Positions 1 through 11,298 of a stretch of DNA of 64,000 nt are shown here, piece after piece. The stretch's first letter is position 1, and each line of letters starts with the position of its first letter. The stretch comes from Nereocystis luetkeana. Its lineage: Eukaryota > Sar > Phaeophyceae > Laminariales > Laminariaceae. The position numbers and the translations under genes are program-made. The notes beneath the pieces are model-generated. The model had not been told where the DNA came from, ran no database searches, and saw nothing but the letters and a program-made list of their open reading frames with translations. The stretch spans positions 9,441,544-9,505,543 of the forward strand of contig JARUPZ010000025.1 in the NCBI GenBank assembly GCA_031213475.1, read 5' to 3'.

Positions 1-3000
1 GCAGTGCTACATTATGGCGCGGCTCTGAAACGGGGTGGGGATGCCCGTCTGGTAAGGGAAGCCTAACCCCAAATCGCCTGGTCGGGAGCCACCAAAACTA
101 TTTGAGATATAACACAGGGCACGTGCAACAAAACGTCACCGGTGACACGTATCAGGACTCTAGTCGGGCTCGTACCTTCTTAGGCCGCCACGGCGCTGCC
201 TGTCAAGCCTTGCCTCTAGAACGTCCTACCCCCCTCCGCGATTTCCCTCTCATGTGTGCGGTCGCGGTAAACGGGAACTAGGGCCCAGGCAGCGTAATTT
301 CATTGGCCAACACGGTTTCGCCGCACCATTTATTTTCATCGAAACTGTTGGTTTTAGTAGTCTGTTTTAGAAAACAGGGGACTGTTCACCTCAGCCTTCG
401 ACCCCCCTCCTTAAGGGATGCTAGCCTTGACAGGTTCGTCAAACACACCAGGTAGGCTACAAGAAGAAATTAATTTAGGGGAGAGACGCCTCGCTCATAA
501 CTGCCGCCTTGTTATGGCTCACGAATTATGGACTGAGTTTTCATATGTGGACCACTACCACCCTATCGTGAACATTCGATTTATATTCCAAGTAAGTGTG
601 ATACGAACGTCCACCGCCATTGACTGCCCCTTTCTCACCCCCCTTCTACCTCTTATGGACCCCCACCTCCAACGAATATTGCATCAGGCTGACCGAACCT
701 CTGATGGTACCCCTCGAATTTCTTCGGGGCTATCTATTAATAGTGCTCTCTCCACACAGCCAGACTGAGAACTCAAGGGTCCTTCCCATGCTAGAATTAT
801 TATACGCCTTTAGTGAGAGCAGTGGAGACGGCATTTTCTGCTGCCTCCCTTGATTGCCTTGCTTCTGTCATAAAAACCCTTGACACCCATCTTCCGGCGC
901 CTTGAACTGGCAACTCAGGGACGCTTTACCCAGCTAACCAAGTGCCCCCCCCCGTACCCATTCCGTGTGCAACGCTAAGTGCATGGGCTCTCTACCGCAG
1001 CGTCTCACCATCAACCTCAACGCGGCGACCGCGTCCGTCCTAGTATACACTTTCCAACTGAGCGACGTGCCCCTGACCGTCAACGGCGCCCCACCTGGGA
1101 GCTGGGAGTGTATGTGTTCCAAGAGTAAATCGAAGGCCCCCATCTGCACGCCACCCGTCGGCCTCTCTTTCGCCGGTCACGTGCGCGTGATGTCTCGTTT
1201 GACCACTCTTGTCTTCGACGCCACAATTTTCACCTGCGTTGCTGTGGCGGTCGCCCCGGCTTCGAACGCAATCTGCACTTCCCCGTGTAAGAAGGCAAGG
1301 CAGTTCCGTGTCAGACAAAACTCGGGGTGGACCGGACGGTTTCCGTACGCTCACAGCTCCGATACCCTGCACAAGAGGAAATGTGACACTGTAAGGACAA
1401 GTCACATAACATACTTTCTGCGCTCATATACTTGCAACTACGCATCGCCCTTGCAATAGATCAGCCCATGTCAGCTGCAAAATATAATCTGTGTTTGTTT
1501 CGCATCCTGTGCTCCTTGGTTATTCCCTTACCCGCAACCACAATCATGGCATGTGACGACGGCAGTTAGTTTACATTCCACAAACACCTTGGTGAAAATG
1601 TTGATCGCTTCTAAGTACCCTGGAACAATTAACTGCTGATTATTATGCACGCGAAGACACGAGAAACTCTGATTTCGAGCAGATAAGTCAGGACTTGATC
1701 GGGATGCTACCACGGTCTTTAATCCTGTGATTTACTCTCTATTGTCCAGGCGTTGTACTTCGCTCAGTAGGTTCTCTGAGTGTTAGCGATTCCACCTAAC
1801 GAAAAACTTCAGTTTTCTTTCCATCTTTGTTGTCCCCTGTTCCTTTGGGTTCCTGAGGTGCACCGTATGCAGGCTGGATATTGAGCAAGATACATACACC
1901 CATACGTGCAGGATAAGCATGCATGTCGAGTGAGGACCATGCCAGATGCATGCCGTACACTGGGCGACCGACACGCATTACTGATCGCGCGAGTCAGGCG
2001 GGGTTCTGTATCGTTCAACACGAGATCCCGCAGAAGATTTTCGTGCTTATTTTGAATCCTCTTCTTCTGGAGCCCAATATCGGAGGTCGCCGAACCCCGC
2101 CACCCAATGTCTCGCTCGGCCCACTGGTAGGAGTTGGCTACACACATTCCAATGTTGACGCCACGTTTCCGCACAAAGGTTAAATCCCTAAGATACCCAC
2201 ATTGTTTTTCAGGTAAAGCTTGCTACGAGCCCGATTCTTCAAACTGAAAGTCCCACAATTTTGGGAAACCCCGAAGGAAACCATTGTAGGGCAAATGTTG
2301 GGTCAATATCGGCTTCAGAAAAGCAGGCGGATGTTGAGGTCGAAGCGGCAGGGTTCCGAGTCCTCGCCAGACATCGGTCGACAAAACCAACAACTTCGTC
2401 ATGGATTCTGAACGGAGTGCGTTCGTTAGGGGCTCCGGCCCACCCTGGGTTCACCGTCTTGACACAATGGAATGGTCGGTGATATGTGGCGGGCGCTGGC
2501 GAAGCGTATGATACAATTAAACAACCGGTCGCTTGTGTGGACAAAACCAAATGACAATAATTCTCAATCCATCTCGAATGGGAAAACATAGTAGATATTT
2601 TTCAGGTTTGAGATACGGCCGTAGAACGCCGCTGGCAAGCGCACGCCCCCTAGACCATGAATCAAGGTGATACGTTCGAGACCGTCATCTATACATGTTG
2701 GTCTTGCCCGACACCAAACGGTTTGACACTGGGCAGACTCTATGTCGAGGTCGAATCGTCGGACAAACTGTTTTTTATCAGCGCCTTCACAATTTGCAAC
2801 GAGACAAAACAAATTGCGCTGTTTGCGGGCGTTTAGTTGAATATAATAAAATATCAAGCATTCTTTTCATTTTTTCACACAGCGGCAGTACGAATATATC
2901 TTCGGCTGATTCGTGGAAGCCACAGTGTTGAAAGGAAACGTTCAGATTTCGCGCTCACATTGTTATCAGTCTTAGCTACCCGACTTTGTCGGACAGGACC

Positions 3001-3589
3001 AGCCGGGGCTAACGCGGGATTCCATTCGCTAGTGTGTTCTGTGCACCCGGTATACGTTTTGTGGTGGGGGTCAACCTCCCTTCGAGATTTTGAGGGCCGA
3101 CCATTATCGTGGGTGACCACGACCGTTTGACTCTCGCCCCACCTCATCAATCGATCCGCCGTCCTGCCGCCATGTTATCACCTCGCAGCAACATCGGGCC
3201 CCCTTCCGCTTCAGGCCTATCTCCTATCAGTGTGAGCATAGCCCACGCCGTCACGACCATTCCCAATACCTCGGACAGGTTGATAGTGATGGTACAGATC
3301 TTCCGGCTATCGGTTTTGTTTCGTTAGCGTTCTGAGAGGTCAGGTTCACGGACATGCCATATGGACAAAGTACCATCCTCTCGAAACTAAAACCATTCAC
3401 CACCCAACGCTGGCGGGGGATACAGCAGATACTGTAGTGTCGTTTTTCGGGTTGTTTCCGCGTTGTATGGCAGGGGGCGCTAAGCGCCCCTCCCGTTAGT
3501 AGTAGCTCGTGATATACCGCCCACTTCCAGAAGGAGATGTCAGCGTAAAACACTCTACCGAGCTCTATCGTATCGTTCTGATGTTGGCT
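1..3589. other. No gene or repeat recognised
   Basis: No open frame here has protein-like composition, recognisable motifs or convincing splice sites on either strand. There is a weak tRNA-like stretch near 890-955 on the minus strand (see rejected list). The sequence is of mixed base composition without tandem repeats. Confidence 0.5.
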
Positions 3590-3950
3590 AATTGATGACT
3601 CGTCTAGCCCAATCAGGTGCAACAGCCTCCACACGAAATACCTGCCAGCCCGCACTCCAGACATCAACCGCTGTAGTCATTAATAATGAGATAGTTTGAT
3701 GTGAGAACGGGGGAACCTCTTGTGCTGTAGTTGAGTGGATACCCGCGGCCGTGTTAAGCCAGCCAGTTTGCACATTCAATTAAAAATCGTCTGCGCGCCT
3801 TCTTTGTCTCGTGTGTTTTTGGTTTCAGAAGCGTTTTGCTTCCCAGCTGAAGTCTGGTTGTAGGCTGTTCCCCTATACGGCCCCAGTACCTTTGTGTGAT
3901 CACGGACTCCTTGACTTGAGAGTAGGTGTTAGAACAACAAGTGACGCATT
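3590..3950 (+). repeat. Dispersed relic shared with 42190-42550
   Basis: Several blocks in the same order match 42190-42550: a CCGCTGTAGTCA block, GAGAACGGGGG, GATACCCGCGGCC, TTTGCACATT, GTCTCGTGT, and CACGGACTCCTT followed by AGAACAACAA. The copies are diverged and differ by small indels. The other copy lies inside the hAT-like element at 40701-43852, so this is either a relic of that element or a sequence the element picked up. Confidence 0.6.
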
Positions 3951-4813
3951 ATTAATATTCATATCCGGTTGAACAGAGGAGATCTGAAGTAGAGAACTAC
4001 GACCTACGAGTAGCAAAAATAACAAAACCCTTCTCCCCGGGAAGATAATCCTACACCATCCAATATCAAGATGCTGGGACTGTAAATCATCCCAAGCATC
4101 ACATGAACACCCCAAGCAACACATGAACGTTTTCAGCCAATATACAACATATAGCCTTGTCTGCTATGTATACCTAGGCTCCAAGAACAAATCTTCAAAT
4201 ATATTTCCGTATTCCACAATTATTACCTCTTGATTCCCAACTACACGTTTATCAGATGGACAAAAACAATGCAAGCGGTGGCTTTCCATATTGGGTTCCG
4301 GTAGGAAGCCCCATGGAAGGGACCCTGGGGTTAAAGGGGCTTACTGTCGATTGGATAGGTAATCGGGAAACCCTTTACCGGTAGCCCAACGGACTAATGC
4401 CCAACACTAGTAGTAATAGTGCGTTCGGGATTGAACGTCCCGTCTATATCAACGTCTCTTATCAGAGTTCGTACAGGCCCGTTACAGCCAATACTGGTGA
4501 AACCGTGATGAACAGATATTTGAAGTCCTCTACACTACTAGGAATACAGGTTTTCCGTTATCGCGGCGTTTCTTGAAAGGGGCTAAACGGCTGAACTGAA
4601 CTATGAATGTTGTTCTGGTGTAAATATACAACTTGCGTGATATGAACGGAACACCAAATGCCAAAGGTAGTCCCCGTATCCAACCGCTCGAAACATGAGA
4701 TCACGAAACACCGCACTTATATTATGTGGTGACGTAAAGATGACCTCGGCGCAAGTTAACCTTAGCTCCATACAATCGTCCAATTAAAATAAATCATTAG
4801 CTGAAATTATTGT
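3951..4813. other. Unassigned spacer
   Basis: No coding potential or repeat was recognised. The stretch lies between a diverged repeat and the exon-like segment ending at 4814. Confidence 0.4.
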
Positions 4814-4981
4814 TCATCCATTGTCAATGACGATCTTCAATTTCTCCTCAATTGCAAAACACACATCCAAAACATCAACTGTCGTCACACGATTCAACTT
4901 CTCTACGAAGCCATTGTCATCAGGTGTGTGAACAGCAGGTAAATCCTGGGTTGACTGAGGTGGAACGTGTTTGTAAACGTC
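4814..4981 (-). CDS. Candidate terminal exon, unknown protein
   Basis: On the minus strand a frame runs from a possible acceptor (GATGTAG then GACGTT at 4981) to a TGA at 4816-4814, giving 55 residues. Composition is protein-like, with an acidic, hydrophobic C-terminal half (VDVLDVCFAIEEKL). No ATG is in frame, so it would have to be spliced to an upstream exon. It lies downstream of two other minus-strand exon-like segments (5220-5835 and 6200-6775) and may belong to the same locus, but I cannot join them. The family was not recognised. Chance openness over 55 codons is possible. Confidence 0.3.
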   Translation of the reverse strand, partial: DVYKHVPPQSTQDLPAVHTPDDNGFVEKLNRVTTVDVLDVCFAIEEKLKIVIDNG

Positions 4982-5219
4982 CTACATCATTTGCCACATA
5001 AAACAACAGTTACCGTGCGTCGGCTCTCTCTTCGTATCTCTCGCCCTCCCTGGTAGCACGTACATATAGGCCGTGGCAATGTTAGCCCCTTCCCTCTTAA
5101 ATGCGTGCCAGGACTCGTTGGAATCACCAAATACTACGTGCGCCGTCACGATCCATCCATGGGCTTCGAAGTCTTGTCGTCTTCCTCTTATGTTCTAGTT
5201 AGTCAAGTTAATTTGTTAA

Positions 5220-5612
5220 TCAACGTGCGCCGTCAGAGCAGTCCAGGGGCTCGAAGCCCGGGCACGACTCAAGGGGGCTGCTGAAATACGCCGTCCAGTT
5301 CTCGGACTTGAAGCCGAAGGGTGCCTTCTTCCGGCCCTTGAGTTTCTCGGTGACGAGCAATTCGAAGCAGGACGACTGGAGGCCATTACCGTCGCCAGTG
5401 TCTAGACACAATGTCTCCTTAGCGGTGAATGCGACGTGTCTGTAGCTGGGGGAGGAGAAGGATCCGGGAGTTATGGAGAGGCCGGGGTGGATCTCGAACT
5501 TGGTTCCCGCGAACCCGAGGCAAAACTCACGCAGCTCCTCCTTGGAATCGGAGATGCGCACGATGTCGTTGAAGTCAAATTCCTGTTTTGATTCCGTTTG
5601 GTTTGCGCGCAT
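5220..5612 (-). CDS. Candidate coding exon, unknown protein with upstream exon duplicate
   Basis: A 130-residue frame ends at a TGA. It has a well mixed, protein-like composition: an acidic start with RISDSKEELREF, then a Cys-containing middle (LCLDTGDGNG, SSCFEL) and a basic GRKKAPFGF patch. The segment coding RISDSK and the GC-rich DNA before it recur about 220 bp upstream (5770-5835), where the minus strand reads NQIKLIEKTVGKDVLRISDSK. This looks like a duplicated exon with its flanking intron. The ATG at 5612 may not be the true start because the similarity extends through it. No known domain was recognised and no signal peptide is evident. Confidence 0.4.
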   Translation of the reverse strand: MRANQTESKQEFDFNDIVRISDSKEELREFCLGFAGTKFEIHPGLSITPGSFSSPSYRHVAFTAKETLCLDTGDGNGLQSSCFELLVTEKLKGRKKAPFGFKSENWTAYFSSPLESCPGFEPLDCSDGAR

Positions 5613-5769
5613 GGCGTGGCGTGGCGTGACGCGCCCATGGAAGCGGGGAGGGGGGTGGGCGTGGGGGTGGGGGTTGGGGCCATCCGAACGAGCGAAATAA
5701 CGATTCGGAACAATACAACCATGAATGGATATTGTTTTCGACGTAATTTTGTAATTTTACATGTTTGGA

Positions 5770-5835
5770 GTCCGAGATGCGCAAGACGTCCTTGCCGACA
5801 GTTTTTTCAATCAGCTTGATTTGATTGCGCGCGCG
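5770..5835 (-). pseudogene. Duplicated exon start related to 5550-5612
   Basis: The minus strand carries ARNQIKLIEK and then VLRISDSK, parallel to RANQTESK and then IVRISDSK in the next segment. The DNA upstream (5840-5945) also resembles 5615-5715: a GCGTGGCGTG run, a purine-rich G tract, then an ACGAGATAAAACGAT-like block. It is a diverged tandem copy of about 220 bp. Whether both copies are used as exons is unknown. Confidence 0.45.
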
Positions 5836-6199
5836 GCATTACGTTGCGTGGCGTGCGGCGTGAATGGAGGCGGGGAAGGGGGCAGGGGTGCGAGTTGGGG
5901 GTACCCGAGAACGAGATAAAACGATACGGAACGAAACACATATATGTGTGCATGTCTGACTGTTCGAGAGCAAAGAACGACGATACAACCCAACGCGTTG
6001 GGAGTAGCCCGCAACAACGTAGGCAGCGCAAGGCAGCGCAAGCACAGAGTGGTGCCGGCGTGATATCTGTGCATAGGGAATATTACCAACAGCAGCCTGG
6101 AGACGTGCATCCACAAAGAAGACTATGTTCAATCACATTAGGTGTACTGCATGGTACCAGCAGGACGAATACGTCAAATATTTACCTTGTCGTACTGGT

Positions 6200-6775
6200 T
6201 CAACGTCTATACGACCGACCACATATGAAATAACTGACACCCAACTCGCCGCATAAATCGTCTATCCCGGCCCATGCGGCGTCTATCTCTCTGTTGGTTG
6301 GGTACGGCATGCCGTCGTATAAATATTTCCTCAGAACATCCAAGCTTCTACGCGTACCGAGCCGGGATTTCGTACAATGCCACAATACCGCAGTCATATG
6401 CTGTAAGTACTTCGTACGAGGACAGGCCGCCAGTAGTTCAATACTGGAGGTGGACAGACTCACGTGTTGGAGCGATGTGGGTAGTGACGACAATAATAAT
6501 CTACAACTTCTACTCATATCGCAGTCACCCATCGCAAACCCCTAAGAGCGAGATGGACCCCGAGACATAAGCTCTGCGTTCAATCGATCAATCGAAGTCT
6601 ACGCTTCATTTTTTCTTACCGTAGTGAAACTGTCAACAAATGCGTCGCAATCAGTGAAGAAGTCCACGAGCTGCTGGGCAATAAAGGCTTGGACGTTGGA
6701 AGCTTCGAAGGGGCCGGTCGCTTGTCCTGGGGGTCGGTGAATCGGCAGATAGAACGGTGAGGAGATCAAAAGGGG
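6200..6775 (-). CDS. Candidate two-exon gene fragment, unknown protein
   Basis: Two minus-strand segments fit a splice model. The first (about 6775 to 6620) reads QAFIAQQLVDFFTDCDAFVD and ends with ACG followed by GTAAGA, a good donor. The second starts after an ACTTACAG acceptor at 6400 and runs to a TGA at 6202-6200. It includes LDVLRKYLYDGMPYPTNR and a short tryptophan-containing acidic helix-like stretch. The intron would be 219 bp and the phases agree (0/0). The upstream start is not resolved, because a poly-C tract at 6771-6785 (plus-strand G) confuses the frame. The product was not recognised. Confidence 0.35.
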
Positions 6776-7402
6776 GGGGGGGGGAGGTACGAGAATTCAT
6801 AAGCTTACCATAGAGGACGAGAGCAAACGGAGCGCACGATAAACGTTCAGAACCAGGGAATAATCCACGAAATAGCTTAGACAGACAATGATCAACACAT
6901 AATTCCAAATAGAGCGAAGAACTGTGAAGAGTAGACGGCCAAATTCTCGACATATTTATATAGAGAACTAGAGAGATAGAGAGAGCTTATGGGTGGGAAA
7001 ATGGCTACCGTAACCACGCCCGTACGCGGAGGTCAACCTATACGCTGTGGGCGTATTTAATTGACGCTTGTGAGAAGGAGGCCTTGATTTCCAAACTGGG
7101 TATTTTGTCTTGAAATCATTTTTCGAAGTGTATTTCTCGCCGAAACTATTTTTGTCCGATGAGAAGTAAAACATTAATAACGTCGCATGGACTCCTATGT
7201 CGGGTTCGAAGCAAACAAAGGCCGCGATACAAAAAGCGGGCGTAATACCCGGCCGCGAAGCCATGGTATGTAAGTATGGCAATGGGCAGTTCCCCCCCCC
7301 CCCCCCTCCACAATATGGGGGTTAAACAGTACTTCGGACACGTTGAACGTTGTAGCAAAAGTCACTAGGTATCAGCCTAATGGCGTGCTATATAGACCAG
7401 CG

Positions 7403-7475
7403 TCCCCGGTGGCGTAGTGGGATGCCCCCGTGGCTACCACAATCGATTTCGTGGGTTGAAGAATCACCGAGTGCG
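7403..7475 (+). repeat. tRNA-like relic (possible SINE head)
   Basis: A perfect A-box-like TGGCGTAGTGGG lies at about 7409-7420. A degenerate B-box-like GGGTTGAAGAATC follows near 7454. The T-stem pairing is imperfect and no acceptor stem closes, so a functional tRNA is unlikely. Confidence 0.3.
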
Positions 7476-10400
7476 TACTCGTGGGTACATTGTTTCGAAT
7501 AAAAACCGATATAGGATATTCGATGAAAATCAACGAGCAATGAGAAGGCCGAACCCTTTGCGCGATACAAACGCAGACATTTACCGAGAGGGGGGAGGAC
7601 GACACCTGTGACCACGGCTTGTCCATAACATCGCTGAGGGTAACCTTCTATCTACAATTTAGCTGGGAAGTATACCTTACCACAAACATGGAAAGGTATC
7701 TAGAATCTTACGAGGTTAACAAGTTTTCGATGCCCCCAAAGTTGTTGTTTCACACCCATACGATACAGGGGGGGGGTCCCCGCCACTTGCGTAGTAGATC
7801 TCCAGTAGTTTGGACGATCACTGATTAGGTCTTCGCGCAGATAGGCAGGCCACTATTGAAGTACTCGGGACGTTTCCGGCAATGACATGCGATTGAAGCG
7901 GTGAGAGACTGATAGTGGGTGACGAACGACCATGTGACAAGCCAGATCGTGTTCTTCTGGAAGAGCTTGGGGGGGGGGGTGCTTGGAAACCGAGCAGGGC
8001 GCTCTCTCAAGCTGGTAGGGCTTTATCAATAGTTGTTGTATTCACATCCACGCGGTGATGGGGTTGCTTGTTGATTATTCATTGTTATCTACAGGGACAT
8101 TTGTGAGGGGAACCGGCATACATGAGCCGTTTCAATGGTGCAGACACGTATCCCGTCGCCTTGCCAGGGTCCATGACCTGGGCCTGGTCTCGGACAACAG
8201 GAAAACCTCAGTAAAACCAGCAGAATGTAATATAGGCGAAAACCAGCCCGTTGCACGGGTCGGCGGAACCGATTCTTTGGAGATTGGCCATGGCAAGGTC
8301 ATCACCATTTTAAGCACTTTTTAATTGGAAAAATGCCACACAAGGTCTCTACCACCGTCGACGTGACGAAGCGTCGACGAAGTTGACACGTTTCACAACC
8401 CCTGAATAGAGTTAGACGTTCTTGACACCGTTCGAAACGAAAAAACAATGCCAAACGTTCATGCAACGTAAGGGACGATCCGAACCTGGAGTAGCCGCCG
8501 AATCGGGTCTTTGGATTTTGAAAGCCACCTCCCGAACCATTTACTTCACGCAATGCCCTTACACAGCGTGGATGGATCCGAACCTTGCGCAACCGGTAAT
8601 GTGTAGGAATTTGTTGACCGTCATTCAGAAATGTAAAAAAACACAAAGCAAGGCCCCTACAACATGTGTGAATCCGAACCTTGCTCAACCTAAATTTTTG
8701 ATGGACGTTGCAGGCCGTCTATTGATTGAATAGTGTAATTTCAATGAGACCCGTGAAGCACCGTATATTTTTCGCTATATATATATCGCCTGAAATCGTA
8801 TGTGTCGTTTGGCGGATGTCCGAGCATGGGGATGCACCTGCCAAAACGCACCTTCTGTGTGGTGGGGACCGTCACGTTTTCCCGAGGGCATTCCATATAC
8901 TGGCTTCTAGCGTAAGGGCGCTGCGCAAAGATTACTACTGTGCATTTTACGTACTTTATCTCTAAACCGTTTGGCCAAAGAGTTTCGCGTCGTTCGAACG
9001 TTAGATACGTATATAGATAGACGCGATAAAGCAAAGAGCTGTCTCCACTTCTTTCAACTGTGTCCCGATAAAATGGGTTAAGTCGTTTGTACACATTAAG
9101 GTCACGTTAGCACCCAAGCGTCTCCTGGTCTCCGCTTTTTCGATCATTTTAATATCTTGATGAATATATCGGAACAGCACAAACATATTTCCCTTTAACT
9201 TTGTAAAACGCCGAGATTAGAACTTCGGCTGGTTCGTGCCTACCGGAGAGTGACCGTCACTCCACATACTTTCATCTCAGCCTATACCTCGACTTACATA
9301 TATATGCAGGAGCTGTCAGAAATGGTAAACAAATGTGGCGCACTAAATGAGACAAAGAACAACCCCCGACAGAACGATTGGACATGACGTACCTTCCGCC
9401 ACAGCTTCTCACTGGAGTCTACAGCCCTCGAAGTTGAGGGACGTTCCAGATGGGATACATGATGGCCTCGGGTGCGCTAGGCAGCAGTCGTAGGCAGCCG
9501 AAAATCACTCACGAGGTGTTTTGGTTGTGTTAGATGTTGCCAGCGAGTTGCACTAATAGCTCCTAAAATCGTTTAAGTGGTCAATTTCGTGCGAGGGAGC
9601 ACAGTACACTGGCTGGTAACCTCGCAGATGAAGATATGGCCTTCAATAAAATATTTTGTTCTCCTGGCGGACGATACATCTCTTCTTGAGTTGTCGCCAA
9701 ATTTATGCGCCCATACCAAGTAGTAAGTTATTGTGGCCAAACGAGGGCAAACACGGGCTAAAACGTTCAGGATTCCTGTCTGTTTGCATCAATTATTCTG
9801 AAACATCCAAGTGCAGATCTTGGTTGCTAACACTTTACTCTAGCTCCAAGTGATATGTGTATGCTGCTGAAAAGCCTATGCGCGGGTACTTGACGACGCA
9901 TTCCTGGGGGTGCTAGCGTCCCCTTGACTATATACCAGTATGTGTATTGCGGGTGCAAAGGCGTCGCGGATTCACGCGAGGGTGCGGTCGACATAGCGGT
10001 GTCCAAATATAGTTTTGGTTTTACACAATAGAAGGTATACCTGGTTTATTTAGAACAAAAACAGGTACACTCGACAACCAATTGCTAATCACATGCCAGG
10101 AGCCCTGCGATTGACCAGCCTGACGTCGTACGCGTACCTGGGCTAGGCTCGAACTGGGCCAAGCCCACCTGGAGTTGTCTTTCGTGTCTAGCTTGCAACT
10201 GTTGTTGCCGAATTCAGAGCCAATCAGAGGCCATACGTACACTACCTCCTGCGGTATATCCCCTGCCCGAACAAGCCTCCACACAACGTTCCAGGTACTT
10301 GAGACCCGCTACATCGAGATACATACGCTCGTATGCAGCGCGATGGGCGCAAGCTGTAGTTTTTCTGCCACACGCTGCTCCCAGGTGGGCTTAGTGCTTA

Positions 10401-11298
10401 GTACTGGTACAGCGAAGGAGCGGGTGGAATCAGCTCCTAGACGATGGTCGAGGATTCAGTTTCTGGCAACGAGGGGAGGCGCCCGAAGCACTCTGTTTTC
10501 GCGTACGATATATCTTGCCACTCAAGTACTACGTCTGCATGCTGAAAGAGTGTGGATGGAGGGCACTTAAATCTCGAGTTTGGCCCTATGTTTCTGCTGT
10601 AATTCTGTTCTTATGATAGCGATGTGGCGCCTACACTGCACGAATGAGTGGGATCACGAAAACAATAAACTCATTCACATTGATATCATACGTCGTAGTT
10701 TACGTGCGTTCAGTAATCATAACTAAATTGGAGGTCACACGCTCACTGGCCATAGGCGCAAAAACAAGTAGGCTTGTGATTTCTCGGGGCCACAACACCG
10801 CATGTAGGGTGTGCTGCGTACATGGCTTCAGTATCGGCATGTTCTTGTCTCAAATCAGACAAAGTGTACCTGTTTCTGGCGTTCGTCCTCGAAAATTCCT
10901 TAACCAGGTACAACGCGAGACAAAGGAAGGGATCATCGGCACTGCACCTCATTCTCATGGTGAGGGGAAGAGTACATATAATGCTTCGATAGCCATACTG
11001 AACCAATCCTGGCTGACCACCTTCCTGCAGCATCTTCAAGGTGGCTCGAACTGACCATAGTACATGCGCCAAAGTAGCAACGTGATGAGTTCAAAGGAAC
11101 ATCCCTCGCCTACAGAACAAACGCCGATATTCTCGACGAGCACTCTAATCCAAAAGGCGATTCTGGTTCAGGAACATCGGCTGTAAGGTGATGGATATTG
11201 TCGCCACCCAGGCGCGTTGGGTCGGAGGTATGCAGCTCCTCGTGCAGAGATTCGGGTCAGAATATATCGAGGCGAACCGTACCATCGCTACCGCTCGT
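7476..11298. other. No confident gene
   Basis: Frames on both strands are short. The best candidate is a minus-strand exon-like stretch near 10284-10170 (GDIPQEVVYVWPLIGSEFG) followed by a possible CCAG|GTGGGC donor; it is too weak to call. Runs of G or C of 7-10 bases occur at 7750-7760 and 7968-7979. Single copies of the short CCAGGTA motif occur near 10035 and 10291. Confidence 0.4.

Noticed and set aside
890-955. tRNA-like stretch on the minus strand with AGTTCAAGGC and GGTTAGCTGGG
   Set aside because: Only weak A/B-box resemblance and no acceptor stem; not enough for a tRNA or SINE call.
4830-4960. Acyl-carrier-protein-like resemblance of DVLDVCFAIEEKL
   Set aside because: No DSL serine motif and the spacing does not fit the family.
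5471-5722. Pro/Thr and Gly-rich frames over the GC-rich tract
   Set aside because: They arise from GGGGTGGGGG low-complexity DNA next to the duplicated exon and have no independent support.
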